Assembly: GCF_027580225.2 (NCBI RefSeq)
Contig: NC_073348.2
Location: 26,061,501-26,125,500, forward strand
Source: Misgurnus anguillicaudatus
Lineage: Eukaryota > Chordata > Actinopteri > Cypriniformes > Cobitidae
Length of the DNA: 64,000 nt
Direction: 5' to 3'
Below the pieces are notes generated by a model, which was not told the DNA's origin, made no database searches, and was given only the letters and a program-made list of their open reading frames with translations. A program made the position numbers and the translations under genes. Shown here in pieces: positions 12,240-23,910 of this stretch. Position 1 is the stretch's first letter; every line of letters starts with the position of its first letter.

Positions 12240-13486
12240 AAAACTACAGCCATGTTTTGTCTGGAGTGTATCTGGATACTACTTTCTGTGAAAATATAAG
12301 TGTATTCAAAAAGAACCTTGAAAAAAAACACCTTTGAAATTCCTTTCTAAAGGGTACAAACTCCTCTTTAATCACTCTATGTTACTGTTTTTATTTTAAT
12401 CACAATGTGTGTGGAGCTGTGTGGATCTCAGCACCTGTGAATCATTAGCCAGGTCTTTCGTTCAGAATAACTCGAAAACAAAAGTTTTCTGTGCAATTCA
12501 AAGCTGCCATGAATTTCAGTGATCTCGCTCAGACATTGCAGAGAAAGGTTTTTGCAAGCTGATTGGAGCTTTGTATGTGTGGAGCATGCAGGAAGGGCAA
12601 GAACTGAGGCTTAGGATTTCTTGCTGACCTTTATTATATTTGTTGAAACCAATCTGTCTTTTTCCTTCTCTTTTTTTGTGTTGGATCTTCAGATACAAAC
12701 GGGTCGAGTAGCGTTTCGCACAGCTGGAGGTTGCCGAAGAAACTTTTGCATGGGTTCATGTAAAGCTTTCAAACCCGCCAAATTCAGCACCGATCCGACA
12801 GTGGACTGCTCCTTAGGGATTCCAGACTCAATCGTATCCTTGCCTGTCACATCCAAATGCAAGCTCTTTATTCTATAGATCTGTAAATCAAAGTACAAGC
12901 AATTTATTGTTGCCAAGGAAACAGCCTTTAATTTTAGGCTGCTTATGTTTGAAATGCACTTTGTGTTGGCAGGGCGAGAAATCTGCGGGGTTTGCTGCGA
13001 ATGATTTATTAAGCCGTAATGATGTGCATCACCAATTGTGTGCTTGTCTGGATTGTTTACAAGTAGTTTGACAGCATTGTTCTTTTCGAGACGTTGAGAG
13101 ACAGCGCGAGTTGGACTGATGTTCTATTGGTAAGTTTTACTCCATTAAAAGCCGATTTAGAGTCTGTTAGTGCCAGGCGTCAAGATAAATTCCCTTTAAT
13201 CTTGAAATAACAGAAATGCTTCCTGCAGTTCGCCTTGTCTCAGCTGCCAAAACGCTTCGTCTGAAAATTGAACTGATGCCCTGTTGTGATAAAGTGTGAT
13301 AGAGATCGATTGATTGGCCATGTTAATGAATTTCATGCACTCTTTCATATACAAACAATCCATGCAGGAAATTACTGCCAACTTCATGGTTAAAATGACA
13401 GCTGGTGTTTCAAGTATTGCTGGCAAAAAGAAAGTCAAGGCAGAGACACTGTTGGCGGGCTTCTCAGAACGATCACGGCAGTAGCA
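12240..13486. other. Unique-looking non-coding sequence
   Basis: No mobile-element ends are visible. A near-match to the RFX X-box (GTTGCC-AA-GGAAAC, 12909-12922) lies in a repeat-poor stretch. It is a candidate conserved non-coding region (see findings). Confidence 0.45.
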
Positions 13487-14377
13487 ATGTTATGTATAAT
13501 CTTCATAGAAATAATTGAAGAGTTCAGAAGCAAAAAACGCTAAATGCCAAAAAAAAGAGATATTTACCCAAAGCAATCATCCCTTTCAAAATATGTTCAT
13601 CAAATACTATCGCTTTGACTCCGCTTCATCCCGGCCTCAGGTCATTCAGAAATAGGCCTATCGCATTCAAACTCGCATGCATTTAGAGGGTTTTGCAACG
13701 AAAGACTATTAGTCTAATTTTGTTAAATACCAATGAAATGCCATTAAGAGAAATTACTGAGCCTAAACATAAGAGTCTGATAAAAATGCTCATTTACAAG
13801 AAAACATGTCAGACGCACTTAGGGTTGTTTTGTATAACTTTTTGATTACGGTCCTTAGTTATATACTGAGTCAATTAATTAACCTAACCATCTTCCAAAC
13901 TGTACTGCAATGTATGATATTAAGCATCTCTATATATTTTATGCTTTATTTACATTCTCAGAATAACAGTACAAAAGCTGTTCCCTTTCAAAAGTACACA
14001 TTAATTCAAAAAGTAGTGCATATTACTACCTTAAAAGTACATAAATGTACCTAAATTGCACAGATTCGGACCTTATAAGGAGGCCAGTGACCGTCCCAGT
14101 GACAGCTTCTGTATCATTTTTTATGGACTGGACTAAATGGACTGCATTTATATAGCGCTTTCATAGACCAATGCCCATCCAAAACACTTTACAATTTGCC
14201 TCACATTCACCAATTCACTCACACACCGACGACGGTGTCAGCTCGTCAGGAGCAGCCTGGGTTAGGTGTCTTGCTCAAGGACACCTCCACACTTGGTCAG
14301 GCAGAGCAGGGGATTGACCACCAACCTTCCGATTTGTAGACAACCAACATAAACCACTGAACCACTGCCGCCCCAAC
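13487..14377 (+). repeat. Tandem duplication, copy 1 (891 bp)
   Basis: It begins at ATGTTATGTATAATC and ends at the head of a minus-strand SINE, directly abutting copy 2, which starts with the same ATGTTATGTATAATC. Identity to copy 2 is high but with several indels. Copy 1 lacks about 57 bp present at 14678-14740 of copy 2 and a block around 14577-14610. Both copies contain the same short frame starting MSDALRVV, which I do not think is a gene. Confidence 0.85.
14123..14377 (-). repeat. tRNA-derived SINE with V-like tail, copy 1
   Basis: On the minus strand the head GGGGCGGCAGTGGTTCAGTGG contains an A box, and GGTGGTCAATCCCC is a decayed B box. The tail includes TTGTAAAGTGTTTTGGATGG and AAAGCGCTATATAAATGCAG, the AAGCGCT-type words common in fish SINEs. 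It was duplicated together with its flank. Confidence 0.75.
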
Positions 14378-15381
14378 ATGTTATGTATAATCTTCATAGA
14401 AATTATTGAAGAGTTCAGATGCAAAAGCCGCTAAATGCCACCTCCGTCAAAAAAGAGATAATGATATTTCCTGAAAGCTCTCGGCACTTATCCCTTTCAA
14501 AATACGTTCATCAAATATTATCGCTTTGACTCCACTTCATTCCGGCCTCAGGTCTTTCAGAAATAGGCCTATCCGATTGTTGGCAGTATTGTCACAACAA
14601 TATATAACATTCTAACTCGCATGCACTTAGAGGGTTTTGCAGCGAAAGACTATTAGTCTAATTTTGTTAAATACCAATGAAATGACTAAAGTGACATTGG
14701 TGAAAATAAGGCATTTCAATTACTGACCAACCTTTTTAATTGCCATTAAGAGAAATTACTGAGCCAAAACATAAGAGTCTGATAAAAATGCTCATTTACA
14801 AGAAAACATGTCAGACGCACTTAGGGTTGTTTTGTATAACTTTTTGATTAGGGTCCTTAGTTATATACTGAGTCAATTAATTAACCTAACCATCTTCCAA
14901 ACTGTACTGCAATGTATGAAATTAAGCATCTCTATATATTTTATGCTTTATTTACATTCTCAGAATAACAGTACAAACGCTGTTCCCTTTCAAAAGTACA
15001 CATTAATTCCTTAATAGTGCATATTACTACCTTAAAAGTACATAAATATTCCTAAATTGTACAGATTCGGACCTTATAAGGAGGGCCGTGACCGTCCTAG
15101 TGACAGCTTCGGTACCATTTTTTATGGACTGGACTAAATGGACTACATTTATATAGCACTTTCATAGACCAATGGCCATCCAAAGCGCTTTACAATTTGC
15201 CTCACATTTACCAATTCACTCACACACCGACGGCGGTGTCAGCCATACAAGGCGCCCCCCAGTTCGTCGGGAGCAGCTGGGGTGAGGTGTCTTGCTCAAG
15301 GACACCTCGACACTTGGTCAGGTGGAACCGGGAATTGAACCACCAATCTACCGATTTGTAGACAACCTACATGAACCACTG
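14378..15381 (+). repeat. Tandem duplication, copy 2 (about 1.0 kb)
   Basis: Direct repeat of 13487-14377. The start abuts the last base of copy 1 with no spacer. The SINE at its 3' end is nearly complete but the head is disrupted at about 15380 (CATACATGAACC words). Substitutions and indels relative to copy 1 indicate that the duplication is not recent. Confidence 0.85.
15125..15381 (-). repeat. tRNA-derived SINE with V-like tail, copy 2
   Basis: Same SINE as 14123-14377, carried in the second duplicate, with a fuller body (a segment with CAAGGCGCCCCCCAG is present only here). The 5' head of the SINE is lost beyond ACCACTGA. Confidence 0.75.
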
Positions 15382-16772
15382 ACATACATGAACCATGTTC
15401 ATACATGTTTTTTGTACAATCGCAAACATTAACTGTCCCATTGGTCTATTTTTGTGGTATAATAAACAGTATTGTGCAAAATCTTGGGGTTAGTTGCTTC
15501 ATTCTTTCCTATTTGTATCTTGATGCAGCTTCTACAAAAGGCAAAGACAGACCCTGCACTGCCTGTTTTTTGTCGTGAATCTCGCTTTTTGCTATTTAAT
15601 ATTTTATTCTCCTTGTGTTTAGAGCATCTCTTTTACCTTTAATGTTTGCCTTCACCTCGCTTGTGCGCCTCCGTTCCTCGCAAGCGAAACATTTCAACCA
15701 ATCCACTCGTTGTCTGCCTCAGAGCGCAGTTCCTCCTCTGAGAGGAAAGTTGTTGTTGGAAACTTTGATTTGAAGTTGTTTTTTGTTCTTTTTCGTTCGA
15801 CTCCACCTGCTTTGACCCGTTGCTGTCCTTATATTTCGGAGTGAAGCTTTTAGCTGTCAAACGCTGAAGAGGGAATGCCTGATATCTCACGGATCACGTC
15901 TTCTGTCAGTGGAGTCCCTTCGATGAGACGGCCAACAGGAAAGGGACCGCTTTGTGTCAGTTTATGTTGTCAGGAAAAGTCGGGAGGGATCTTAAAGTTC
16001 CTGTTTGAAAGCTGCTCAGTGTCTGCCGTGCTGTCTGGTGCTTCTCTTCGACCCTCTCACCTCGTTCAGCTGACAGAGAGACATGACAGTGAGTATATCC
16101 TCAATAAGAGAAAAGCCAGAATGTCCTTTTTACACCTCACTTCACACACAGACACAAACATAAAAAGTTAGTAATAAAACTATCGCATCACACTGCTTTC
16201 AACTGAAATGGTGTTGGTTCTCGTGCCAGAGCTATAGTTCAGCAGGAACATGATGCATGTTGCATCGCAGCATTATTACACATTTTACAAGAACATTAGC
16301 CCCACCCCCAGGCCTCTGAAGTTAGCAGTTCATGGTTCAAGATCACCAGATGAAGCTGCAGAAACCCAAAGAAACTTCAGTGGTCACATTCCCATTTTCG
16401 TTCTTGTCTCCTCACAGCCCTGTTGCTTACATCTCATTCAGAAGTCCTCTGAGAGTAAAACAAACTCAGCTAGACAAACGCACCAGGTGTCCTAGTAGAA
16501 AGCAGCTGAACTGCCTCTGGCCAACATCAACTTTCTTCTAACTGAGAGCTCGCTGGAGATGCCATGTGCTGTGATTCGAAGGCTGTGTGGGGAAACAGAG
16601 ACCTGTGAGTGGGACCTTCTGTTTGAAAACATCCACTTTCTTTTTACTTTATTGTGTTGCTGCCTTTGCTGAATGTCTTAACTTGGTCACCTGTATAGGA
16701 TCCCATACCAAACTGTACTATATTTAATGTTTTTAAGCTGGTTACTGTGTTTTGGAACATGACAGTTGGTTT
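15382..16772. other. Unique-looking non-coding sequence
   Basis: Moderately GC-rich around 15640-16100, with overlapping open frames on both strands of about 80-100 codons. None has a recognisable domain, so I treat them as chance. No TIR or SINE was found. Confidence 0.4.
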
Positions 16773-17757
16773 CTGTCAGAAAAAAACAATGTCACTGGGG
16801 CAGTACCCAGAGCCAACAACAGACCATAACTAACAGGGGGGCACGCGGCTTCCAACGGGGGGCACGCAATTAGCAACAATAACTTGCAAAAACAAGGCAT
16901 TAAAACAGCAAATACAGTGCAAACACACACTCATACAACTGGTACAGACTGTTAGCTCATTTCCCATAAAAAAGTGCAGAAGATCACAAACTACTCAGTA
17001 TTACCATGATCACGTCGCAATGCTGTTAACGGTCTATAGCCACACTTCACATATGTAAATTAAAACAACGCAAACTTACCTTTAAAAAAATCTGAAGGTG
17101 GCGTGTGCGAACATTAGACTTCCTTAAAACAGTGTCCTTCAGATTTGAAAATTCTGCCTCGACCTCTAATCTCCGAGTTTGAGCCAATTGGTGTTTGCAT
17201 GAAGTCAGATGGAGCAGGCAGTGCTGGTTCGTTGTAAATGTTCTAATACCCATATTTTACACGATCCATAAAATGCTGCGAAAAAACACGTTGCTAGTAT
17301 CAAGTCACATTATGCTAAAGACGTAAAGACGCATGAGACTCTGCAATACAACCACTCAGACTCAGAGAAACTGGTCTATTTTCATTAAAAACTATTTTCA
17401 TATATCAACTATATTTTCCTCATTTGATTTCATTAAAAGTCATGAAACATTCAAATTTAAATTAATTTTAATTATTCTTGATATATTAAATTAATAAAAA
17501 AACTGTGTAGGGGGGCACAACAACACCCCCCACCCCCGGCCTTGACACCGGCCCTGGCGGTACCCTTTCAAACATACACTTTTGCACCTATAGAGTGCAT
17601 CGCAGGACCTCAGAGATACATAATGGTACCAAAGAGTGCATATTTGCTCATACTGGTCTCAAATGTACTAAATGGTACATATTGGGACCTTTTTAATGGG
17701 TACTGCCCAATGACAAGTTGGGACAATTTTTGGACCATTTTTCTTTCTGACAGTATA
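16773..17757. mobile_element. Outer DNA element split by an insertion
   Basis: The left end CTGTCAGAAAAAAAC (16773) pairs with the right end TTTTTCTTTCTGACAG (to 17753). The left part stops at GGGGCAGTACCC, and the right part resumes at GGTACCCTTTCAAAC; between them lies the element at 16809-17555. Words like GGTACC and AGTACA recur, as in a widespread fish family. Non-coding. Confidence 0.65.
16809..17555. mobile_element. Inserted element (747 bp) with GGCCCT-type end
   Basis: It is flanked by near-identical 10-mers GGCAGTACCC (16799-16808) and GGCGGTACCC (17556-17565), which read as a TSD of 8-10 bp. The left terminus AGAGCC and right terminus GGCCCT form a weak inverted pair. The left side has a tandem pair of GGGGGGCACGC words. 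No transposase frame is present. The class could be hAT, but this is not certain. Confidence 0.5.
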
Positions 17758-17759
17758 GC

Positions 17760-18606
17760 CCATACTATTTCAAAAATATGAATTACTTGAATAATCTTTG
17801 AATGAGAACATAACCAATGTCTTTAATAATGGATGGCACCTTCACAAACTTATATACCGTAGTTCATCTTCAAAATAAAGGTAATTCCTTAGAGCACAAC
17901 TTTTTGCTATTTCAGCATTTATTGATTATATCTGGAAGACATAATTCATATTGACATAGAACTCATTTGTATCCTTTTAATACACTGCTTGCCTAGGGGA
18001 GAGTATTGACCTGTGGTCCCCGAAGCACCTTTTAATATGATAATTGTTGATAAGGAGGGAGTTAATAGCTGGCCTAAGGTTATTCAGTCTACTAGTGCCA
18101 CATATGTTTCAAAGCATATCATTAAGCTTGTGTTATTGAAACATTTGAGTATTTGATCTGTACGTCAGCACTGTTTTAGTCAAACAAGATCTAACATTTG
18201 CTTTTTAAAGCACAAACTCTATGGTAGATAAATGGTTATTTAAAAGAAGGCCTTTTCAGGCTGGTCAAAGTCAATTTGAGAAAAACAAGGTCAGGAAAAA
18301 ATTCAATTTAAAATGTATAAAAAAGCTTTGCAATGCAAAACACTTCATCTGAACATGTTTACTAAAGATGTGCTTAATGTATATACTGTACTATAACACC
18401 AAAACCCCATTCACACAGCATGTTGATCCCAGAAAAATCTTCCAGGTACTGACTAGACGTTGTGTGTGTGTGGTTTTCAGGGACATGAATAGTGTATAAT
18501 GATATATTTATCATGCTATAAACATGGTTTACTGGGACACGGGAAGTCATTGATTAAAGACAGCCAGCAGGTTTTTGTGATGGTTGGGGTTAGGGACTGG
18601 GGTAGG
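17760..18606. other. Unique-looking AT-rich non-coding sequence
   Basis: No repeat landmarks or coding signals were recognised. Confidence 0.4.
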
Positions 18607-18614
18607 CCAATGTG

Positions 18615-19104
18615 CAACATGATCTCACAAAGTTCTGTGGGATAGTCACGGAGTTTTTTGCTTATTTTTCCGTGGTCCTGCCACGGACTGTCTTTTTCCG
18701 TGGCATTCTCACGGATTGGTTACTCAGCTGCTTTTTCGTATTTTCAAACCATTGTCGCTTCGGTTTAGGGTTAGATTTGGTGTTTGCGTTAGTATGTCAC
18801 TTTAACTATTGGTTTATACTCTTTTTCTGATTTATTCTTTTATATTTTCTAAACTTTAAACAATTGTCGCCTGGCGTTGGGGTTAGAGTTGGGTTTGGGT
18901 AGGGATGTCATTTCTAACCCTAAACCGAAGCGAAAACGGCAAGAAAACAGGACAAAACAGTTGAGCAACCAATCCGCGAGAACGCCACGGAAAAAGACAG
19001 TCCATAGCAGGGCCACGGAAAAATGCGGAGATCCGTGAGAATGCCACGGGAAACTGAGCACAAAATTCCGTGACTATGCCACGGAAATTCGTGAGATCAG
19101 GTTG
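18615..19104. mobile_element. MITE with shared G-rich core, arm type B (490 bp)
   Basis: The element runs CAACATGATCTCAC...GTGAGATCAGGTTG, with an imperfect 8-bp TSD CCAATGTG (18607-18614) and CAAATGTG (19105-19112). The arms are strings of short palindromes around CCGTGG...CCACGG. The core matches that of the 10709 element (ACCATTGTCGCTTCGG and GGCGTTGGGGTTAGAG), although the arms do not. The inner element at 61384-61895 is the same subfamily. Confidence 0.85.
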
Positions 19105-19114
19105 CAAATGTGCG

Positions 19115-21600
19115 TGTATGTGTTTGTGTGTGCGTGCGTGCATGTGTTTCAAACAGTATGTACACTTGTTTTCTTCTAGTTAGTGAAACCATAGTGACAG
19201 TTAAAATGGCACATCGTTCTTTCTGGGTAAAAGAGGCTGTTTACTAGAGTTGTAGACCGCAGCAAAATGTTGTCTCGACTCTATTGACACTACTTATATC
19301 CGTATGACCAGAAGCCCCTCTGTCGACTCACCCCCTGATCCCCCACCTGCCTCCTATATCACATCCTTTCCTTTTCTATTTATCCCTCTGCCTTTTTGTA
19401 ATTATCTCTCTCTGAGACCCAGAGGCGGTGTCATAGGAAATCCCAACTTCCAATTTGGCGTGAGATTGCATTTTGACATGGCTCATATTATATGGTTTCA
19501 ATTTCACACTGGGAATGAGGAGAGAGAGAGAGAGAGGGGGAAAGTTAGGGCTAGTAGAGTCTGTCTTGATCTGTGCCATGCTGCTGCAGGTGGGTAGGCA
19601 TATTAAACTGCTTTTGTATTGATTTATATATTTATATTCCTTCTCTCTCCTCCATTACAGTTTGTAATGCAAAAAGAGATACACAGAGGTATACGGGGCA
19701 GAATGACCGAAATTATCCACAACAAATTTATATCTCTCTTCCTGTGCTTTGCGAGACCATCTCTTTTCCAGCAATTTGAATGAACAGACTGAGGCATTCG
19801 GCTCTGATATTTGCACACGTCTCTGCCTACGCATGCATTCGCCTGCTAAAGCTATGGGTGAACAGTGCATGTAGGCTGTCTTTCGGACGAGATGCTTGTG
19901 TGCTGGTGTTCTAACCAGAACTTTAGTCAGGCAACTTTATCAGCACTCACCAGCATTGCTGAAATATATGTTGGTCTAAAGTTAGCTTCTACAGCAGAAC
20001 ATTCAGTGCCTTGCTAAAGTATTTAGGTTGTATGTCAGTTGATATACAAATCCTGCATTAATTTAAAGTTCATTTTTTTATCTTAGCATTGCCATTGGCT
20101 GCGCTTTTAATTGTCAACTTGTGAGGTAACATTTGGATTAGTCAAAGGTTGTGTGTCTCCGTAGCCCGATTTGGAGCTGTTAGACGCTCTACTAAGGCAG
20201 AACGGGCTCTTGGCTCTTTCAGTCCATGATGGCCGATGGCTGTTGGCAGGTTTGGGTGGCATTTGTGGGGCAAAGCTGCTTGACTTGGCTCTTAGGGTTA
20301 ATCCGAGGTTGATGGGAAGAGGGAGCAGATGGGGACGTTGAGTGCCCAACAAGTTCCCGTTTGCCAGAGTTGGCGGGGGTTTGCATGTCCTGCACAGTTA
20401 GACGCAACATCATGCTACAGGTTTTGAAGCACCCTGACTCCACTGGACACCGGAGGTTGATTGCATCACATTAGTGCAGCATCAGCTGATCTCAGTTCAG
20501 CTGAAATTCATTTTTACCTTTGAATCTTTACAACACATTGCCTATTTATTGGATTTAACCTTGACTACATAAAATAATGCTATAATAGCTGAATATACAA
20601 TAGTATGTTTGAGCCTCAGAAGACACTTTCAAGACCAAACTTTGTTTATGATTATCGACTATCAGTACCCACAACTGAATTGTGCTTGCATTTGTGCTTA
20701 AAACTTGGCGTCTACCCAGTGAGGAAGTGGTTTAACTTTTTTATAATTTGAATGAAAAAACCTGCACCAGATCCCTTTACTTTAACCTTTAGTTGGTCAC
20801 TCTGAGGAACTGTTGTCAAGAAGCTTTACCTGAAGCAGTGATTTCCACCAAGTTCCTGCTATGAGTTCTGCCTCCTGCAATTTCCTACGGCTGACTAAGT
20901 TTATCCAAGTTTTATGTCCTTTTTCTGTTTGCTGCTTCTTCGGGTTGACTATAAAACAAGAGATGTTTGAATGGCCATTACTGGGCTGAGGGAAATAGAG
21001 TATTTTTGTAGGGCAATGAGGGAGTTCATGTCCAAACAACCGGTCAGTGTCTACTTTTCTCCTGGTATCAGGTGGACAGATGGAGCTCTAGGTCTCGTTG
21101 GAGGTGTCTATACGGTAATTGGCTGCCATACGAATCTCTTTTAAGCCTGCAGAGGGGATCCAGAGAGGGATTTTAATGGGGAGGGTGAGTGGCTAGGTTT
21201 AACATATGGAAACTGATGGTGTTGAACTTCAGCCAAAAATCAAATTTTCTCTCGCCTTCCTGCAGAATATTCTGTTGTAGACTCTGCTGTATCTCTCACA
21301 GTGTAATTTTCTCGATTCTCACATTCTCCCGTAGGCAAGGTGGAGTTGTGTAATCTGTGTGTGTTGGGCTCTTGTCTAAGTCTCTTTCTCAAAAATAATT
21401 TGCTGGACTGTACCATGGGTGATGGTAGTACAATAGAGAAGTGAGAAGTGAGCTCGGGAACTTGTTTTGATTGGATGGGCAATTAATATATTGTACTCAC
21501 TGTAGAAAATTGCATTTACAGTATAATGTTATTTATGCACTGTTTGTGCCTTGTTTTAGCTGTAGTTACAGTTAGATTATAGTTGTGCTTTTTCAACGCT
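19115..21600. other. Unique-looking non-coding sequence with simple repeats
   Basis: It contains a short (GA)n tract near 19518-19540 and a GT-rich tract near 19112-19145. Several open frames of 60-80 codons lie on both strands without recognisable domains. No TIR element was identified. Confidence 0.4.
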
Positions 21601-21607
21601 ATATCTC

Positions 21608-22118
21608 ATAGCAATTCATACATATTTTACGAGGTGGCTAATACAGGGCAGTTGTAGCCTAGTGGTAATTGGGCTTGTAACCTGTGAGTTGCCGGTTTGA
21701 GGCTCACGACTGGCGGGTTGTGACTGTGGTGCCCTTGAGCAAGGCACCTTAACCCCAATTGCTCCCTGGGTGCTGCAGTGATAGCTACCCACTGCTCCGG
21801 GTGTGTGTGTGTGGGGGGGGGGTTTATGACTTGGAGTGTGTGTGTTCACTATTCACTGGATGGGTTAAATGCAGAGGTCACATTTCAAGTATGGGTTTCC
21901 ATATATTGGCAAATATGTCACTTCCATATTAATTAATACCACCACTTTGTACATTTTTGTATGATTTGCCTTGACCCCTGTGACGTTGGGGTTAGGGGTG
22001 GGGTTTCGTTATTGGGTTTTTTTTGTATGATAATTGTACGTTTTTGCACGTTTAACTTTGTACGAATTCATACGAATTAGCCGACTTGTAAAATATGTAT
22101 GAATTCTCGTGAGATGAG
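21608..22118. mobile_element. MITE (CGAGGTGGCTAAT family) split by a SINE
   Basis: The left TIR ATTCATACATATTTTACGAG pairs with the right GTAAAATATGTATGAAT (22088-22104). The words GAGGTGGCTAAT and ATTAGCCGACTTG are the conserved inner TIR parts. The centre has a G-rich stretch, GTTGGGGTTAGGGGTGGGG. A SINE at about 21645-21895 interrupts the left side. Sister copies are at 22330-22556 and 62290-62518. Confidence 0.75.
21645..21895 (+). repeat. tRNA-derived SINE inserted in a MITE
   Basis: The head has an A box TAGCCTAGTGG and a B-box variant GGTTTGAGGCT. The body contains CCTTGAGCAAGGCACCTTAA, CCACTGCTCCGGGTGTGTG and GGATGGGTTAAATGCAGAGG, a sequence series typical of a widespread fish SINE family. 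It includes a (GT)n-G10 tract near 21800. No clear flanking duplication is visible. Confidence 0.75.
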
Positions 22119-22329
22119 TTTTTTTAATTGGTTTTTGTTACTACTAAGCACATTTTCATAACTCCAATCTTGAATATGTCTGGATAAAATAATAAAAATA
22201 TAATAATGGAAAATAACATGCTTTTGTTTAGTTACAATGTTATCACAATTAAGTAAACATGCATTATGAAAATAAGGCAGATGTTGCTTTAATAAGTTTA
22301 AATTGCATAGCTGTGTAACCAATGCTCAT

Positions 22330-22556
22330 TGTAATTTGTACGTATTTTAAGAGGTGGCTATTTTTCATATTAATTACCATTTGTATTAACTCGTACAACC
22401 AAATTTTACGATTTGCCTTTGCCCCTGTGACTTTAAGATTTAGGGGTGGGTTTTCGTTATTGTTTATGATAAACGTACGTTTTTGCATGATTAACTTATG
22501 TACAAGTTTATATAAATTAGCCAACTTGTCAAAGATGAATTTCTGTGAGATCAACC
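22330..22556. mobile_element. MITE (CGAGGTGGCTAAT family), second copy
   Basis: AAGAGGTGGCTATTTTTCAT on the left and AAATTAGCCAACTTGTC on the right correspond to the TIRs of the element at 21608. The centre is TTTAGGGGTGGGTTTTCG. It lies only about 210 bp from the first copy in the same orientation, without the SINE. Confidence 0.65.
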
Positions 22557-22611
22557 TTTCTTCATGTTCATCTGTTTACACTTCATTTACTTGTCGCATT
22601 TAATCCAGCCA

Positions 22612-22862
22612 GGTACACTAAAAAAAAGATGATAAATATCATTAAAAGCTCTTAATTATAGGGGAACAATTTTTTGTGGTCACCTATGAAAAACCATCTG
22701 GGGCTAATATAGCACCACTATAGCACCAGATAAGGTTCTATATAACACAATATGGTTCTACACAGGTACTGCATAGGTGCTATATGGCACTTAAAATGGT
22801 TCCCCTATGATTACGGGCCAGTGAACCACTTTTAATGCTATTTAGCACTAAAGAGTGTAGGA
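22612..22862. mobile_element. Possible MITE, TACACT ends
   Basis: GTACACTAAAAAAA on the left and GCACTAAAGAGTGTA on the right form a short inverted terminus. The interior repeats GGTTCTA, GGTTCCCC and ATAGCACC/GTGCTAT words, as in a family of fish DNA elements I recall. Non-coding. Confidence 0.45.
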
Positions 22863-23845
22863 TTTTATCGCAGATATAAATATGCAAATGCACTCACATA
22901 ACAAACCCTGTTACAGCATGTTATTTCTTGAAACACCGCCATAGTTTACTTTTAGATGCATTATGGGAGAAAAAAATTTGAATTATCATGAAATCATCTC
23001 AGCATCTCATTGACAATCAGTACGTGTCTCCATAGACCTGATTTAGTCTACAACTCCAAACAGGTGGCTAAACAAGAGATCAGCATACATTACGTCAGCA
23101 CTATTGAACACATACATATGCACACGCTCATGGGTGCAAGCGAACACTTTCAATGTTTTATGAGATTCTCTTTCATGGTCTTTGTAATCAATGTTGCCAA
23201 TTGATTTCCCAAAGCCCACCTTATGTTTGGTTGCAAATACCGTATATTAAAACCCCCCTATAAACATTAGTCAAAATCAACTCTGTGTTTTTCCACCAAG
23301 ACCAACAACCCCGAACCTCATTTATTCAGACATGAATATTTTAGCGCCCTGTGTAGTGATATTGCATTTTAAAAACATCAGGAACACTAGATGCTCAAAG
23401 ACTTTTAGCAGTCAAACATGATCAATACCGAGTCCCGGGTGACCCACAGATCTCCAAGCAAGCTCTCCAGCAAGGCCATGTTTAATTCTCTGTGTGGATA
23501 CATTCATTTTTTGTGTGCTTCTGTTTGTTGAGAGATACCTCAGTGGATGCAGACAGCTGGTTCAGGGGTATATTCGTCATCTCGGGGGAAATCAAAAAAC
23601 TGTTAACTGGAGTCTGAAGGAAGCGAGGAGAAACGTCGGGATTTCTAGGGTCCTTTTCACACTGAAGGTGTGTGGGAACCGAAAGATGTATGTGTGTGTG
23701 TGTACAGAGTGGGTGAAATCTAAACAACTTAAACCCTTCATATATATGGTCTACACACACATTTCCAGATCTATAGCCGGGAGCTCTGGGTCAGTGTATT
23801 AAAAGGCTGCCCTCATGTAAAGTTAAAGCACACTTTTTAATGTGA

Positions 23846-23910
23846 TTTAATTATGGCTGCGTCCGAAATAGCTCCCTATACCCTTAAATAGGGCACTATT
23901 TAAGTAAACA
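23846..23910 (+). mobile_element. Solo terminus of a GGCTGCGTCCGAAAT element
   Basis: GGCTGCGTCCGAAATAGCTC followed by ACCCTTAAATAGGGCACTA is the recognisable end of a fish palindromic element. I do not see the complementary end within about 1 kb downstream. Confidence 0.45.

Noticed and set aside
13806..15014. Short frame beginning MSDALRVV present twice as a possible small gene
   Set aside because: It occurs twice only because of the tandem duplication and ends in different places; no domain or splice context supports it.
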